From positions 1 through 64,000 of the forward strand of contig NZ_JBOITN010000044.1 in assembly GCF_050717545.1 (NCBI RefSeq): DNA of 64,000 nucleotides. Reading direction: 5' to 3'. Every line of letters starts with the position of its first letter. Position 1 is the stretch's first letter. This document shows, piece by piece, positions 16,499 through 26,228 of the stretch. Both the position numbers and the translations under genes were made by a program. The stretch comes from Clostridium_AD sp050717545 (GTDB lineage Bacteria > Bacillota > Clostridia > Clostridiales > Clostridiaceae). The notes below the pieces were generated by a model. That model searched no databases and was not told the DNA's origin. It worked only from the letters and a program-made list of their open reading frames with translations.

Positions 16499-17470
16499 TT
16501 AAATTTTAATTTTTTTTGTTTCTGCTACGTTATTTATATTACCCTTAGTTAACTTACTTGTAGCCCTAAAATTAATAAGAGAACCTATAATAATAAAAAC
16601 AATTCCTATTGTCGTATTTAAAGCAATAACCTCTTTTAAAATTATCAAAGCTAGAATTGGTGCTAATGCTGGTTTAATGAAGAATACAATTGATGCAGTA
16701 GACACAGAAGTTTCCTCCATTGCTAAAATATAAAATGTGTACCCCAGCCCCGTGACGCAAATACTAATGTAAGCTAGCATTGGTATATTTTCTATTGTTA
16801 TACCTTGGAAAATTGGAATATTTGAGAATTCGTTTAATCCAATACCAGAAAAAAAGCTCGATACAAAATCTAATTTTGTAATAAGAATAAGTACTAACAT
16901 TTCCATGCTACCAATTAAAAATGTAAAGCAGGTTATTACCACGCCTCCAAATTCCTCAATTTTCTTGTTACTTATTACACTATATAAAGCAAAAGTTACC
17001 GAGGATATAATAATGAATATTGTCCCTTTTAAACTAAGTTCCATGCTAAAAGGATTTAATATACATATCATTCCAATTATACTAAGTACCATTGAGATAA
17101 TAGTGTGTTTATATAATTTTTCACCAATTAAAAAATAGGCAAACGTAACTACAAATACAGGATTACAACTGAAAAGTATAGCTACTAAAGATGCCTTGCA
17201 GTATAAAATAGCAAGTTGGTAAAATGTCATACTCACTACCACACAAATAAATCCTGTAAGCGAGAAAAACAAAATATCATCTTTAGTTAATGAAGTTTTT
17301 TTACTCTTCAATTTCTTTATAGCAAGTGGTGATAAAAGTATCGCCCCTACAAAAAACCTTATGAAACTTATTTGTATAGGATTAAAATCATTTGAAACCA
17401 TTTTCAAGACTATTTCCATAGTACTGAAAAGGAAAGCAGATAGAATTATAAACCAATATCCTTTTTTCAT
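16499..17470 (-). CDS. EamA-family drug/metabolite transporter
   Basis: A 323-residue integral membrane protein with about ten transmembrane segments, arranged as two EamA repeats: residues ~5-140 (FIILSAFLFSTMEIVLKMVS ... VVTFAYFLIGEKL) and ~150-300 (TIFIIISSVTFALYSVISNK ... PALAPILALIILKEVI). The 'GE.l' and 'lkE.~' motifs ending the fourth helix of each repeat are present. The family exports amino acids or other metabolites; the substrate cannot be told. The C-terminal tail is basic. It is monocistronic. Confidence 0.88.
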   Translation of the reverse strand: MKKGYWFIILSAFLFSTMEIVLKMVSNDFNPIQISFIRFFVGAILLSPLAIKKLKSKKTSLTKDDILFFSLTGFICVVVSMTFYQLAILYCKASLVAILFSCNPVFVVTFAYFLIGEKLYKHTIISMVLSIIGMICILNPFSMELSLKGTIFIIISSVTFALYSVISNKKIEEFGGVVITCFTFLIGSMEMLVLILITKLDFVSSFFSGIGLNEFSNIPIFQGITIENIPMLAYISICVTGLGYTFYILAMEETSVSTASIVFFIKPALAPILALIILKEVIALNTTIGIVFIIIGSLINFRATSKLTKGNINNVAETKKIKI

Positions 17471-17613
17471 TATAACGCCTCTAATATATTAAATTTGATC
17501 ATGTTAATAATACAGTTAATAATATTATTAAAATAAATAATTGTTATTATAGTTCACATAATCTAATTATATATTACCACAAAATGATATAATTCACCTA
17601 AATCTATATACAC

Positions 17614-18918
17614 CTATCTAGCTATATATACACTTATCGAAACTGAACCTGAAACATCGTTAAACACATCTACCGCTTGAACTTGAAATTTATATGTTGC
17701 CCCAATTTTTAAACCAGTTATCGTAATAAAATTACTAACGACTGTTGAAACTAAAGCACCATCTTTATAAACATTGTAGCCTTTTATATCTATTTCATTG
17801 TTTTTATTCCAGCTTAAATTAACTGCTCCTAAGGAGGCATTAAATCCATTCAAATTTATTGGTTTTGATGGTTGTCTTATCAAATCAAGTGAAGGACATA
17901 AGCTTTGATCCATGTTTGTATATCCGCCGATGACTGCTGATTGCGTAAACTGCCAAATATTATAGCCTTTCCACCCACCAAAACTCATAGGAGTATCGTC
18001 ACTAAACTTCAAATAACTATTGAATTCATAGTACTCAGCATTCCAAAGAGGTAGATTATTTATTGTGATAATATCTACGCTGATATTCCAATCATTAAAA
18101 AAAGACCTGTTTGTATATATCATTATAGTTCTACCTGTATATGCTTTAAAATGATCGCAAAATACTTTAGCCCAATCAATTATTTGTTTCCCAGTAAGTC
18201 CCACATCAATTTGGCCAAGCGGCGGTTCTATATCTAAGACGGGAAGTATATCTCCATATCCGCTTAAACCTGCTTTACCCATAAGACTTAATATATGGTC
18301 AGCATAGCTTTCAGCCTCAATATTTGCATTATTTAGATTATAATCTAAATTAGACCAATGAGGAATATAGTAGAATCCTATTAAAAGGCCAACAGATTTT
18401 ATTCCTATTGTATGTTTTTGCGCCATAAAATCAGGGTTATACCCTTTATTAATTACACTATTACCAGCCCTAACATAAACATATTCTACTCCATCACCTT
18501 TAATTTTATCCCAATCTAGTTCAGGCGTATAAAAAGAAACATCCGTACCTTTTACATAACCAGAACTTTGGTTAGCTTTTGACCAATAAACTGGTCCAAG
18601 CGAAGGTATAATACTAACCCGAGCTATATTGCTATATCCTGAAAAAACTTTACCTTCAGTATAAGCTGTCACTTTATAATCATAAATTCTACCAATTTTA
18701 ATAGCTGTATCTACAAAAACTCGATTTGCCGTAGATGCTATAGGAATATTGTTTCTCAAAATATAATATCCACTCACCTTCACATTATCGTATGCTGGTT
18801 CCCAAAATAACACCACACTTATTAGCGTATTTCTTTGAACTATTAGTCTTGTTGGAGCCCCTGGCGCTACTCTATAATTCATTATTAAATCCGAATCCTG
18901 ATTCCTAGTAATATACAC
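17614..18918 (-). CDS. FN3-GH25-FN3 lysozyme-like protein
   Basis: A 434-residue muramidase-like protein. Residues ~18-105 are a fibronectin type III domain (APTRLIVQRNTLISVVLFWEP ... YDYKVTAYT). Residues ~115-345 are glycosyl hydrolase family 25 with the catalytic pattern D126-V-S near the start and the D229-x-E231 pair in VLDIEPP. Residues ~352-434 are a second FN3 (INLNGFNASLGAVNLSWNKN). GH25 cleaves the MurNAc-GlcNAc bond. There is no signal peptide, which is odd for a wall enzyme and resembles phage-type or lysis-released lysozymes. The start is GTG with GGGGGG upstream. Confidence 0.88.
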   Translation of the reverse strand: MYITRNQDSDLIMNYRVAPGAPTRLIVQRNTLISVVLFWEPAYDNVKVSGYYILRNNIPIASTANRVFVDTAIKIGRIYDYKVTAYTEGKVFSGYSNIARVSIIPSLGPVYWSKANQSSGYVKGTDVSFYTPELDWDKIKGDGVEYVYVRAGNSVINKGYNPDFMAQKHTIGIKSVGLLIGFYYIPHWSNLDYNLNNANIEAESYADHILSLMGKAGLSGYGDILPVLDIEPPLGQIDVGLTGKQIIDWAKVFCDHFKAYTGRTIMIYTNRSFFNDWNISVDIITINNLPLWNAEYYEFNSYLKFSDDTPMSFGGWKGYNIWQFTQSAVIGGYTNMDQSLCPSLDLIRQPSKPINLNGFNASLGAVNLSWNKNNEIDIKGYNVYKDGALVSTVVSNFITITGLKIGATYKFQVQAVDVFNDVSGSVSISVYIAR

Positions 18919-19038
18919 CCTTCAAATCCCCCCTATATGTATTCTTATAATCAATATATTCATATAGTTAGTTTTTGTGTTTTATTTTATTACGCAAAAA
19001 GCATCCAAACAATTACTTATGGATGCTCATCGATGCTC

Positions 19039-19473
19039 TTAATTAATTGTAACTTCATTTATAGTTTTTACTTCTTCATTTAATTCAAATAAATCCTCAA
19101 AAATTCCATCAATGGTGCTTTCATCTATAAATGCTCTAAGTTTTGGGTTACGTTCCTCCGTATTAATATATTGAATGAAATATCCTCCTACTTTTTCAGC
19201 TATACTTAATTTAACGGATATATTTTGCTGAATTCTGTCCTTGTTAAATAAAGTAAATAAAACATTTTTTTCTGTAATTTTTATTTCAATTTTTTTATAG
19301 TACTTTATATCAATATATTCATTTGAATCTGTTGTTGCGCGAATATTTCTTATATTATATTTGTCCAAATTACTATTAAAAGCCTCAACAAAATTTTGCA
19401 TCGCCTTACTAATAATATTTTTATCAATAGTCAAATTTCTTAATTGTAAAACTAATTCTTCTTTCCAATCCAT
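19039..19473 (-). CDS. Hypothetical cytosolic protein
   Basis: About 144 residues; no family recognised. The first half is helical (DWKEELVLQLRNLTIDKNIISKAMQNFVEAFNS), the middle is strand-rich with alternating I/K (YIDIKYYKKIEIKITEKNVLFTLF), and the end is acidic. The ATG at 19473 is chosen because GGGGCGG is suitably placed; an in-frame GTG at 19482 is too close to it. It sits between the GH25 gene and the desaturase on the same strand. Confidence 0.55.
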   Translation of the reverse strand: MDWKEELVLQLRNLTIDKNIISKAMQNFVEAFNSNLDKYNIRNIRATTDSNEYIDIKYYKKIEIKITEKNVLFTLFNKDRIQQNISVKLSIAEKVGGYFIQYINTEERNPKLRAFIDESTIDGIFEDLFELNEEVKTINEVTIN

Positions 19474-19567
19474 TCCATTCACCGCCCCTTATTAAAATAT
19501 TCAGAGTGCGAGGAAAAGATTACAGTATATTAACAAATATTACTCCTGCCTACGTTTCAAAAATAAT

Positions 19568-21064
19568 TCAGTTATTTATTAATGTCGTTAAAATTTCTTC
19601 AGTTACTAACCTACTTGAATTTAAGACTAGAGATATTCCAGGACCAGGATGCAATGAGCTACCAACAAAAAATAAATTATCAGCTTTACTTAATTTAAAA
19701 TGTGGTCTAAAATAGTTTGTTTGCGTTAGTTTCGGGCTAAGACCGAAAGCTGCACCACCATATGCATTAAATTTACTTTCCATATCTAGTGGTGTAAGAT
19801 AATTTTTATATTCAATATTTTCTTCTATATCCTCAAGTCCTTTAATACTTTTCAATTCGCTCAAAATCATATCTGTTAATAAATTAATGGTATGTTTATC
19901 CCAAGTTATCTGCTTAAAAAAGAGATTAGGTACCCTAATCATAATATTTAAACAATCACCATCATTTTTTGCCATGCTCTTATCTATTCTACTTGGGCAA
20001 TAAATATATAGGGAATAGTTTTTAGGTAAGGTACCTTTAAATGCTGACTCAATGCTTTCTTTGAAATTTTTACCTAAGTATATATTATGAACTGATAATT
20101 GTGGGTATTTTTTTCTAAGCCCTAAATAAATAATAAAAGTAGAGCAAGAGTATTTCATTTCAGACAGCTTCTTATCGGTATACTTATCTTTATAATAATC
20201 ATCTTTTACTAAGTTTTTCATAGCATAAGGAAAGTCAGCATTACATACAATTATATCTGCTTTTTTTATGCCTTGGGATGTTTTTATACCAACACATTTA
20301 TCCTCTGAAAATAGAAATTCCTCCACAGTTACTTCTGTCTTTATGTTTCCACCAAATTCAAATATTAGCTTTGATAGAGCATTAATAAATGAATACATAC
20401 CACCCTTAAGATACCACAATCCATATAGCTGAGATACAACAGGTATAAGAGTATAAATGTTGGGACCATTAAATGGAGATATTCCAATATACACACACTG
20501 AAAGGCTAAAAAATTTCTAAGGTTTTCATTTTTTATATATTTTGAAATATAATCATATGCATTAGAAAGAGTATGAATTTTAAGAGCTTTTAGTAAAGTT
20601 TCTAACTTAAGAATATCTTTAGGATTTTGTTGAGATTTTTGTAAAAAATATTCATTTGAAATCAAATACTTTTCATAAACATCAGCTATAAATTTAAAAT
20701 ATCCTAGAGAGTCTTCTTTGGAAATACCTTCTAAGGTATTTGTTAAACAAGATATATTGTTATTAAAATCCATAGTAGTCCCATCAACACAAAAAAGCCT
20801 ATATGTAGGATCTATTTGTATAAATTCCAAATAATCATTATAATTTTTATTAACATATGAGAATATTTCTTTATAAGTATCAGGCATCATTAATATAGAA
20901 GCTGATAAATCAAAGCGGAAATTTTTCGTTTCTATAAAATTAACATATCCACCAATAGTTTTATTTTTTTCATATATTTCCACCTCATATCCATTTTTTA
21001 GAAGTCTTAAAGCAGTAGATAGCCCCCCAATTCCTGCACCTACAATAATTACTTTTTTATTCAT
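19568..21064 (-). CDS. Phytoene/diapophytoene desaturase-like FAD oxidoreductase
   Basis: A 498-residue flavoprotein. The N-terminal dinucleotide-binding motif VIIVGAGIGGLSTALRLLKNGYEVEIYEKN and the C-terminal FVGSSLHPGPGISLVLNSSRLVTEEI are the two hallmarks of CrtI/CrtN carotenoid desaturases. The internal motif PNIYTLIPVVSQLYGLWYLKGGMYSFINALSKL is also characteristic. The family inserts double bases-conjugation into C30/C40 polyenes or saturates related isoprenoids. No squalene/phytoene synthase (crtM/crtB) lies nearby, so the substrate is unclear and the enzyme may act on another polyisoprenoid. AAAGGAG precedes the ATG. Confidence 0.85.
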   Translation of the reverse strand: MNKKVIIVGAGIGGLSTALRLLKNGYEVEIYEKNKTIGGYVNFIETKNFRFDLSASILMMPDTYKEIFSYVNKNYNDYLEFIQIDPTYRLFCVDGTTMDFNNNISCLTNTLEGISKEDSLGYFKFIADVYEKYLISNEYFLQKSQQNPKDILKLETLLKALKIHTLSNAYDYISKYIKNENLRNFLAFQCVYIGISPFNGPNIYTLIPVVSQLYGLWYLKGGMYSFINALSKLIFEFGGNIKTEVTVEEFLFSEDKCVGIKTSQGIKKADIIVCNADFPYAMKNLVKDDYYKDKYTDKKLSEMKYSCSTFIIYLGLRKKYPQLSVHNIYLGKNFKESIESAFKGTLPKNYSLYIYCPSRIDKSMAKNDGDCLNIMIRVPNLFFKQITWDKHTINLLTDMILSELKSIKGLEDIEENIEYKNYLTPLDMESKFNAYGGAAFGLSPKLTQTNYFRPHFKLSKADNLFFVGSSLHPGPGISLVLNSSRLVTEEILTTLINN

Positions 21065-21160
21065 AAAAATACTCCTTTCAAAATTATCACACCATCATAT
21101 TATATAGTATTTCCAAATGTTTCAATAATTATTAGACACACATAAAAATTATAGATATTT

Positions 21161-21341
21161 TTGGATGGGGTTGTTGGGCCAGCTATTGGAGCACTACTTA
21201 TGGGATATCTCTGAACAGGCTGGCCTTAAATATATTAAAAGTAATTCAATTTTATTAGAAACTTTGATATTAGTTAGTATTATGGGAATATTTGTTTTCA
21301 ACTACAATGTTCTAATAATACATATAACTAAAAAACAGTAG
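21161..21341 (+). pseudogene. MFS transporter (MFS_3 type) remnant
   Basis: Two short pieces in two frames. First, GVVGPAIGALLMGYL matches the glycine-rich helix of MFS_3 exporters. Second, after a frameshift near 21210, GLKYIKSNSILLETLILVSIMGIFVFNYNVLI matches the start of the C-terminal half ('yik.n..l...lll..i..~f~fn~~vLiP'). About 80 residues between them and both ends of a ~400-residue protein are missing. Confidence 0.65.
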
Positions 21342-21372
21342 AATAAGCCTTTAGGCTCTCTACTGTTTTTTT
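21334..21372. terminator. Bidirectional terminator
   Basis: A 9-bp stem (AACAGTAGA / TCTACTGTT) with T-runs on both strands, between the MFS remnant and the end of the minus-strand zinc-ribbon gene. Confidence 0.8.
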
Positions 21373-21425
21373 CTCTATGCCACTAAATTACTAAAAACGT
21401 GTACTTATAGTTCTTTTTTTATATC

Positions 21426-22967
21426 TTAAAAAGTAAATTCTTTCTTGTTTTCATCGTTAAAGTCATATTCCGCGTTCATATCATCTACTGTCCACTTCTT
21501 TGAAGATTCATCATAAATTAAAGTATAATTCGTAATTGTTTCAGATATTACTGTTGAAGGGATTGTTTCCCCTTCATAATAATATGCAGAGTTATAAGTT
21601 TCTAAACTAGATACTTGTGCATAATACTTATTTTCCATTTGATATGTTTTTATACTATCCAAATCAAATGCGCTTTTAGTTAACCCACCCGTATACATAT
21701 TCTTACCGTCAATCATGTCTTCTACAGAAGTTATTATTGATGCCATAGCGTTTCCGCTTGAACTTTTAACCTTGGTAATTGACCTAGATTTAAATGCTTC
21801 AACCTGCTCTTTACAAGATGTATTAACAGTTTCCATTACGGAATTTTTCAAGCTCTCATTAACTGCATTAATCTCAAGGTAAATGCCACTGCTTCCATCC
21901 ACTGGAACCTCCCCGCTTTTTACAGTACCCCAAGGGAAGTCCTTTTGTGCGTACAACTTCACTGAGCTATCCTTTGAAACTGGTCCAAAATTTTTAGCAT
22001 CCTTAATTAATATTCCAGTGTCTTTTCCATTAGCAATAAGCTTTGCATCCTCATATTCTGAATCTACCGCTACTTCATATCCATCCAAATATATTTCTTG
22101 CTGCTTTATTGTTTGACTAACATCAGATAAATCTAACTCTTCTATTAAATCGATTTGAATAGTTTGTTCAAGAGATATGTACTCTCCCTTTAGGGTAGCT
22201 CGCATTTCATATAATCCCGGCGTATACGGACCAATTTCCTTTGCAAAGTCATCTTGATTTGCAGTACACACCAATTTGTCATCTAAAAAAATTTGTGTAT
22301 CTTTATAATTTGTATATACATTTATATAAACAGGTTTAAGGTCAAACACATATTTATCATAGAAAAGCCATGTCTTACCTTTTTTTTCTAATGTGAATAA
22401 ACTACTTGGGTCAATATCTCTTTCACTTCCTGTTAAAACCTCAGTTGATTTAGCAGGAAGAATAGGTGATAGTGCCATTTTAACAGATTGATTATTGATG
22501 GACTTAATGATTTCATTCCCATACGATGGAGTTTTATCTATATATTTTAGTAGTGCCTCCATACTTTTAGCATCAACTTTTAATTTTGGATCTGTTGATA
22601 CTATATAACTGGCTAGTTTAGACGAGTTGTTTGTAGCTATTGCCCGACTAAACCTAGCAACTACTTTATCTCTGCTATTCAATGATTCTCCCACCTTGTA
22701 AAACCCAATAATTATAACAAGACCAATTGCTACCGCTATGGCTATTTTTTTCTGAGTTTTATTTAGATTTAGTTTTGGTAGTTTTATATTTAGACTCTGC
22801 GAAGGTTTATTAATAACCTCATCTGTTACTTCAGGTTTGAGTGTACTTTTTTCAATAGTTGGACTAATTTCACTAGGCTCAACTTGCTTTAATACTGATT
22901 GTCCGCATTTCATGCAATATTTATTTCCTTCTTCTAGTTTTTCTCCACATTTTGTACAAAATTTCAT
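21426..22967 (-). CDS. Zinc-ribbon membrane protein, TcaA-like
   Basis: A 513-residue protein from the ATG at 22967, preceded by GAGGAG; five extra codons upstream are possible but not supported. Residues 1-25 form a zinc ribbon (CTKCGEK ... CMKCGQ). A single transmembrane segment lies at ~75-95 (IAIAVAIGLVIIIGFYKV). The remaining ~400 residues are extracellular and match the repeated beta domains and C-terminal NTF2-like domain of the TcaA family (e.g. VYINVYTNYKDTQIFLDDKLV, VSETITNYTLIYDESSKKWTVDDMNAEYDF). TcaA is linked to glycopeptide response and envelope stress in staphylococci. It is paired with the next zinc-ribbon gene 49 bp upstream. Confidence 0.8.
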   Translation of the reverse strand: MKFCTKCGEKLEEGNKYCMKCGQSVLKQVEPSEISPTIEKSTLKPEVTDEVINKPSQSLNIKLPKLNLNKTQKKIAIAVAIGLVIIIGFYKVGESLNSRDKVVARFSRAIATNNSSKLASYIVSTDPKLKVDAKSMEALLKYIDKTPSYGNEIIKSINNQSVKMALSPILPAKSTEVLTGSERDIDPSSLFTLEKKGKTWLFYDKYVFDLKPVYINVYTNYKDTQIFLDDKLVCTANQDDFAKEIGPYTPGLYEMRATLKGEYISLEQTIQIDLIEELDLSDVSQTIKQQEIYLDGYEVAVDSEYEDAKLIANGKDTGILIKDAKNFGPVSKDSSVKLYAQKDFPWGTVKSGEVPVDGSSGIYLEINAVNESLKNSVMETVNTSCKEQVEAFKSRSITKVKSSSGNAMASIITSVEDMIDGKNMYTGGLTKSAFDLDSIKTYQMENKYYAQVSSLETYNSAYYYEGETIPSTVISETITNYTLIYDESSKKWTVDDMNAEYDFNDENKKEFTF

Positions 22968-23015
22968 AATCTTTCTCCTCACCCCTCGTATAGATATATT
23001 ATTTTTACTCTGCCA

Positions 23016-23912
23016 TTAACTATTTATTAATAAATCTCTAATGATACTAACATCAGATAATACGAACTTATAAATTACAAATAAAGCACAAACTATTACT
23101 ATTGAAAAAATGACTGCTAGCGCATATGCTATCTTATCATCGTCAATATCAACTGCTTGTTTAATATTCATTGTTATTATAGCAAATGATGCTATGATTC
23201 CCATTAATAAAGCAACTGCTCCTAATGATGTGCTAATGTATGCTAATAATAAACTTAAGAGTTGCCCGCATAAGGCTGGAATTGTTGCAAGTATAACAAG
23301 TTTTATTATCTTCAAAGAATTAACATAAACTTTTGTAAATAATTTTGCAGCTACAAAGATCCCAAGAAACATTATCCCAGATACAACTATATATAAAATA
23401 ATTCCATGTAAAAATGCATTACTAAAAGGGATTTTTATAAGTTGCCTAGCTTTATCATAGCTATATGAACTACCTAAAAAATCACTTGCACCAAAAATAT
23501 TTAGTCCACCACTTATTGAATTCATAATATTGCTCATAACTGTAGCAAGTTTTATAAGGGTTACATCTAATGTATCTATAAATTGCTGTAATTTCCATAC
23601 CGAAAACAAACCTTGAATAAGCACAAGTACTATGCCAAGAATTATTGTTGATTTTCGATCTATATTCTTCATTAAATCTTTAGCTATAGATACTGGTTTA
23701 AGAATCATGTTCAAAATAATAGCTAACGTTTGTTTTGAGTGTTTGCTTACCTCCTTGGTATTTATACTTGGCATAGCTACGTATTGTTGCTGCGAATTTT
23801 GCCCAGAGGGTTGTTGCAAGTTGTTTTTTGCATCCTCAAGCCGAGCACCACAGTCACCGCAGAAAGTATCCCCCTCGTATAACTTAGAACCGCATTTTTG
23901 ACAAAATGACAT
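23016..23912 (-). CDS. Zinc-ribbon multi-pass membrane protein, Yip1-like
   Basis: A 298-residue protein. It begins with a double-CxxC zinc ribbon (CQKCGSK ... CGDCGA), a low-complexity Gln-rich linker, then about five or six hydrophobic segments from residue ~90 on in a Yip1/DUF-type arrangement (TIILGIVLVLIQGLFSVW ... GIILYIVVSGIMFLGIFVAAKLF ... LVILATIPALCGQLLSLLLAYI). AGGAGG precedes the ATG. It is the first gene of a two-gene unit with the TcaA-like protein, and both carry the same kind of N-terminal ribbon, suggesting a joint envelope-stress role (inference). Confidence 0.8.
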   Translation of the reverse strand: MSFCQKCGSKLYEGDTFCGDCGARLEDAKNNLQQPSGQNSQQQYVAMPSINTKEVSKHSKQTLAIILNMILKPVSIAKDLMKNIDRKSTIILGIVLVLIQGLFSVWKLQQFIDTLDVTLIKLATVMSNIMNSISGGLNIFGASDFLGSSYSYDKARQLIKIPFSNAFLHGIILYIVVSGIMFLGIFVAAKLFTKVYVNSLKIIKLVILATIPALCGQLLSLLLAYISTSLGAVALLMGIIASFAIITMNIKQAVDIDDDKIAYALAVIFSIVIVCALFVIYKFVLSDVSIIRDLLINS

Positions 23913-24021
23913 AAATATCTCCTCCTAAATTAATCTACTTTAAATATTTATGCTTTAATCCTTAAGTTATTCTTTTATTCATAATTTGTATAGCAACTGC
24001 CTTTCCCACAAAACAGACAAA

Positions 24022-24050
24022 AAAATAAGCCCTAGCATTGGGCTTATTTT
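24022..24050. terminator. Terminator of the K+ channel gene
   Basis: An 11-bp perfect stem (AAAATAAGCCC / GGGCTTATTTT) with a 7-nt loop, between the channel gene and the zinc-ribbon gene. On the minus strand it ends in a T-run. Confidence 0.88.
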
Positions 24051-24078
24051 ATAATTTACAAATTATTTTCTCCAAGAA

Positions 24079-25101
24079 TTAACTTAACCCTCTTTGTCCT
24101 TCATCTCTAGCAATTTTCCTAAGTTTAATAACCTGTTCTTCTGTTCCTAGAACTACCATCGTATCACTCATTTTCAGTATCTGGTTTGAACTTGGATTAA
24201 AAACTAATTTTTTATTACTATTTTTCTTGATTGCTAAAACTATTAGTCCCGTTTTTTCAGGGATTTTAACTTCCCTAAGACTTCTATTTATTATAATAGA
24301 ATCTTCACAAATAGTAACATCCTCTAAGTCTAAAATTACATCTCCAGCATGGGTTACAATGTCTAAAAAAGCAATAACTGTAGGTCTAAGCATTAACGCT
24401 GCCATTCGACTTCCGCCTATTTCATTTGGAGAAATTGTATTGTTTGCACCTGCTTTTTTTAACCTTTCATTTGCGTTTTTATTTATAGCTCGAGACACAA
24501 TGTATAAATCACTATTCATCTCTCTTGCGGTTAGGACAGTATAAACATTGTCCGCATCTTTAGACAATGAAGATATAAGACCCTTAGCATTCTTTATTCT
24601 TGCCTTATCTAATACCTCTTCTTGAGTGGCATCTCCTTGAATAGCATAAACTTTATCATCTATTAGTTCCTTTATTATCTCTTCATCTTTATCTATTACA
24701 ATAAAAGGGACATTACTTTTTTTAAATTGTTTTATAGCATTTGCCCCTGTTTCACCTGCGCCACATATTATATAGTGGTCTTTTATCTTAGTCATCTTAA
24801 CTTCCATACGTCGCCTCCTCCAGGCATCTTTTAAATCTCCTTCTAAAAACGAAGATACTATGCTGCTAAATAAATACCCCACGGTCCCTAAACTTAAAAA
24901 AATAATAAATATTGTGAAAAGCTTAGCCCCTTCATCCATAGTAGCAACTTCCGCATACCCCACTGTTGATATGGTGATAACAGTCATATATAATGCATCT
25001 ACAAAGCTAACATCTAATAAAATTTTATATCCTATTGTTCCTATGAGGAGCAATGCTATTAGTATAGTGATAACAAAATTGAATTTACGGTAACCTTTCA
25101 T
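24079..25101 (-). CDS. Two-TM potassium channel with TrkA (RCK) domains
   Basis: A 340-residue channel protein. The start is the ATG at 25101 because GGGGGAGGAG lies just upstream; the longer frame to 25125 is rejected. TM1 is ~8-26, the pore loop carries the filter TISTVGYAEV (GYG replaced by GYA), and TM2 is ~60-82. A Rossmann RCK/TrkA-N domain follows (IICGAGETGANAIKQF ... GDATQEEVLDKARI) and a TrkA-C domain forms the last ~85 residues. It should gate K+ flux in response to a nucleotide or ion bound by the RCK ring. The Ala at the third filter position is a deviation from the usual GYG/GYGD. Confidence 0.9.
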   Translation of the reverse strand: MKGYRKFNFVITILIALLLIGTIGYKILLDVSFVDALYMTVITISTVGYAEVATMDEGAKLFTIFIIFLSLGTVGYLFSSIVSSFLEGDLKDAWRRRRMEVKMTKIKDHYIICGAGETGANAIKQFKKSNVPFIVIDKDEEIIKELIDDKVYAIQGDATQEEVLDKARIKNAKGLISSLSKDADNVYTVLTAREMNSDLYIVSRAINKNANERLKKAGANNTISPNEIGGSRMAALMLRPTVIAFLDIVTHAGDVILDLEDVTICEDSIIINRSLREVKIPEKTGLIVLAIKKNSNKKLVFNPSSNQILKMSDTMVVLGTEEQVIKLRKIARDEGQRGLS

Positions 25102-25321
25102 AACTCCTCCCCCTAATCCGCTCAAAAAATTATACCATAAAAAGGTATATTTTACATAAAGAATATCCTAATTAACTGCATTATTGTTGTATTTATTATA
25201 GCAAAACAATACCTTAGTTAATATGCCATTGTTTTATTTATTCGTAATATTTGTTAATTAATGAAATAACTTACCCTCTAAAAGAATATACATATCCTAT
25301 ATTAATTAAATTGGAGATACT

Positions 25322-26215
25322 ATGGGCAAAGTTATAAGTTTTATTAATCTAAAAGGTGGTGTAGGTAAAACTACAACAACCGTCGCACTAGCCGAATTCC
25401 TAACTTATGAATTCAACAAAAAAGTGTTAGTTATAGACTTAGATCCACAAACTAATGCTACAACATTACTTATAAAACAAGATGTTTGGGACACGGCAAA
25501 TAAAAATAACAAGACTATTTATCAGATGTTTTTGGACGAATTTAACAAGACAAAAGCTTTTAATATGCAAGACTCAATAATAAGTAAAACTTCAAATGTT
25601 AATGGTGGGAATGAAAACCTTCATTTGTTACCGTCAAGTATTGATTTAATAAATCTAACCGATAGAATTTCGGAACTTGATAAAAATCACGAAACAAATA
25701 ATATTTCTATTCCAATTCTATCAAAACACTTAACAAAAGATATAATTGATCTCTACGATTATGTTTTAATTGACTGTCCTCCCAATTTAGGCCTCATTAC
25801 TTTGAATGGAATTTATATAAGTGATTACTATGCGATTCCAGTAATTCCTGATATTTTATCTACCTATGGCATACCCCAAATGCTAAACAAGATGGATGTC
25901 TCGAAAAGAAAAATTAAAATGTTAAACACTTCATATAATTTATCTCCATTAGGATTAATTGTTAATAAAATGGTAAAAAACAGTGGAATGCATAAACGTA
26001 CCTTAGATGATTTAAAAAGTAGGCAGAATTTGCCTAAGAATGACTCTAGCTATGTTCCTAAACTTTTTAAGTCAACAATATTTCAAAGAGATAGCTCTTG
26101 TACTATTGCTGATTTTGAAAACATGGGGACCACTACAATTAAGCAAAAATATAATACCAATTATATTGACTATAAAGATCTTGCTGCTGAATTTATAAGT
26201 AGAACTAATTTGTAA
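25322..26215 (+). CDS. ParA/Soj family ATPase
   Basis: A 297-residue P-loop ATPase with the deviant Walker A KGGVGKTTTT at residues 11-20 (signature Lys11), an A' motif VLVIDLDPQTNAT and Walker B YVLIDCPPNLG. This is the plasmid/chromosome partition type, but the C-terminal part (RDSSCTIADFENMG) fits ParA proteins of mobile elements and other cargo systems better than Soj. GGAG precedes the ATG. The partner gene begins 13 bp downstream and is not a ParB homologue, so the cargo is unknown. Confidence 0.88.
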   Translation: MGKVISFINLKGGVGKTTTTVALAEFLTYEFNKKVLVIDLDPQTNATTLLIKQDVWDTANKNNKTIYQMFLDEFNKTKAFNMQDSIISKTSNVNGGNENLHLLPSSIDLINLTDRISELDKNHETNNISIPILSKHLTKDIIDLYDYVLIDCPPNLGLITLNGIYISDYYAIPVIPDILSTYGIPQMLNKMDVSKRKIKMLNTSYNLSPLGLIVNKMVKNSGMHKRTLDDLKSRQNLPKNDSSYVPKLFKSTIFQRDSSCTIADFENMGTTTIKQKYNTNYIDYKDLAAEFISRTNL

Positions 26216-26228
26216 AGGGTGATTTTGA

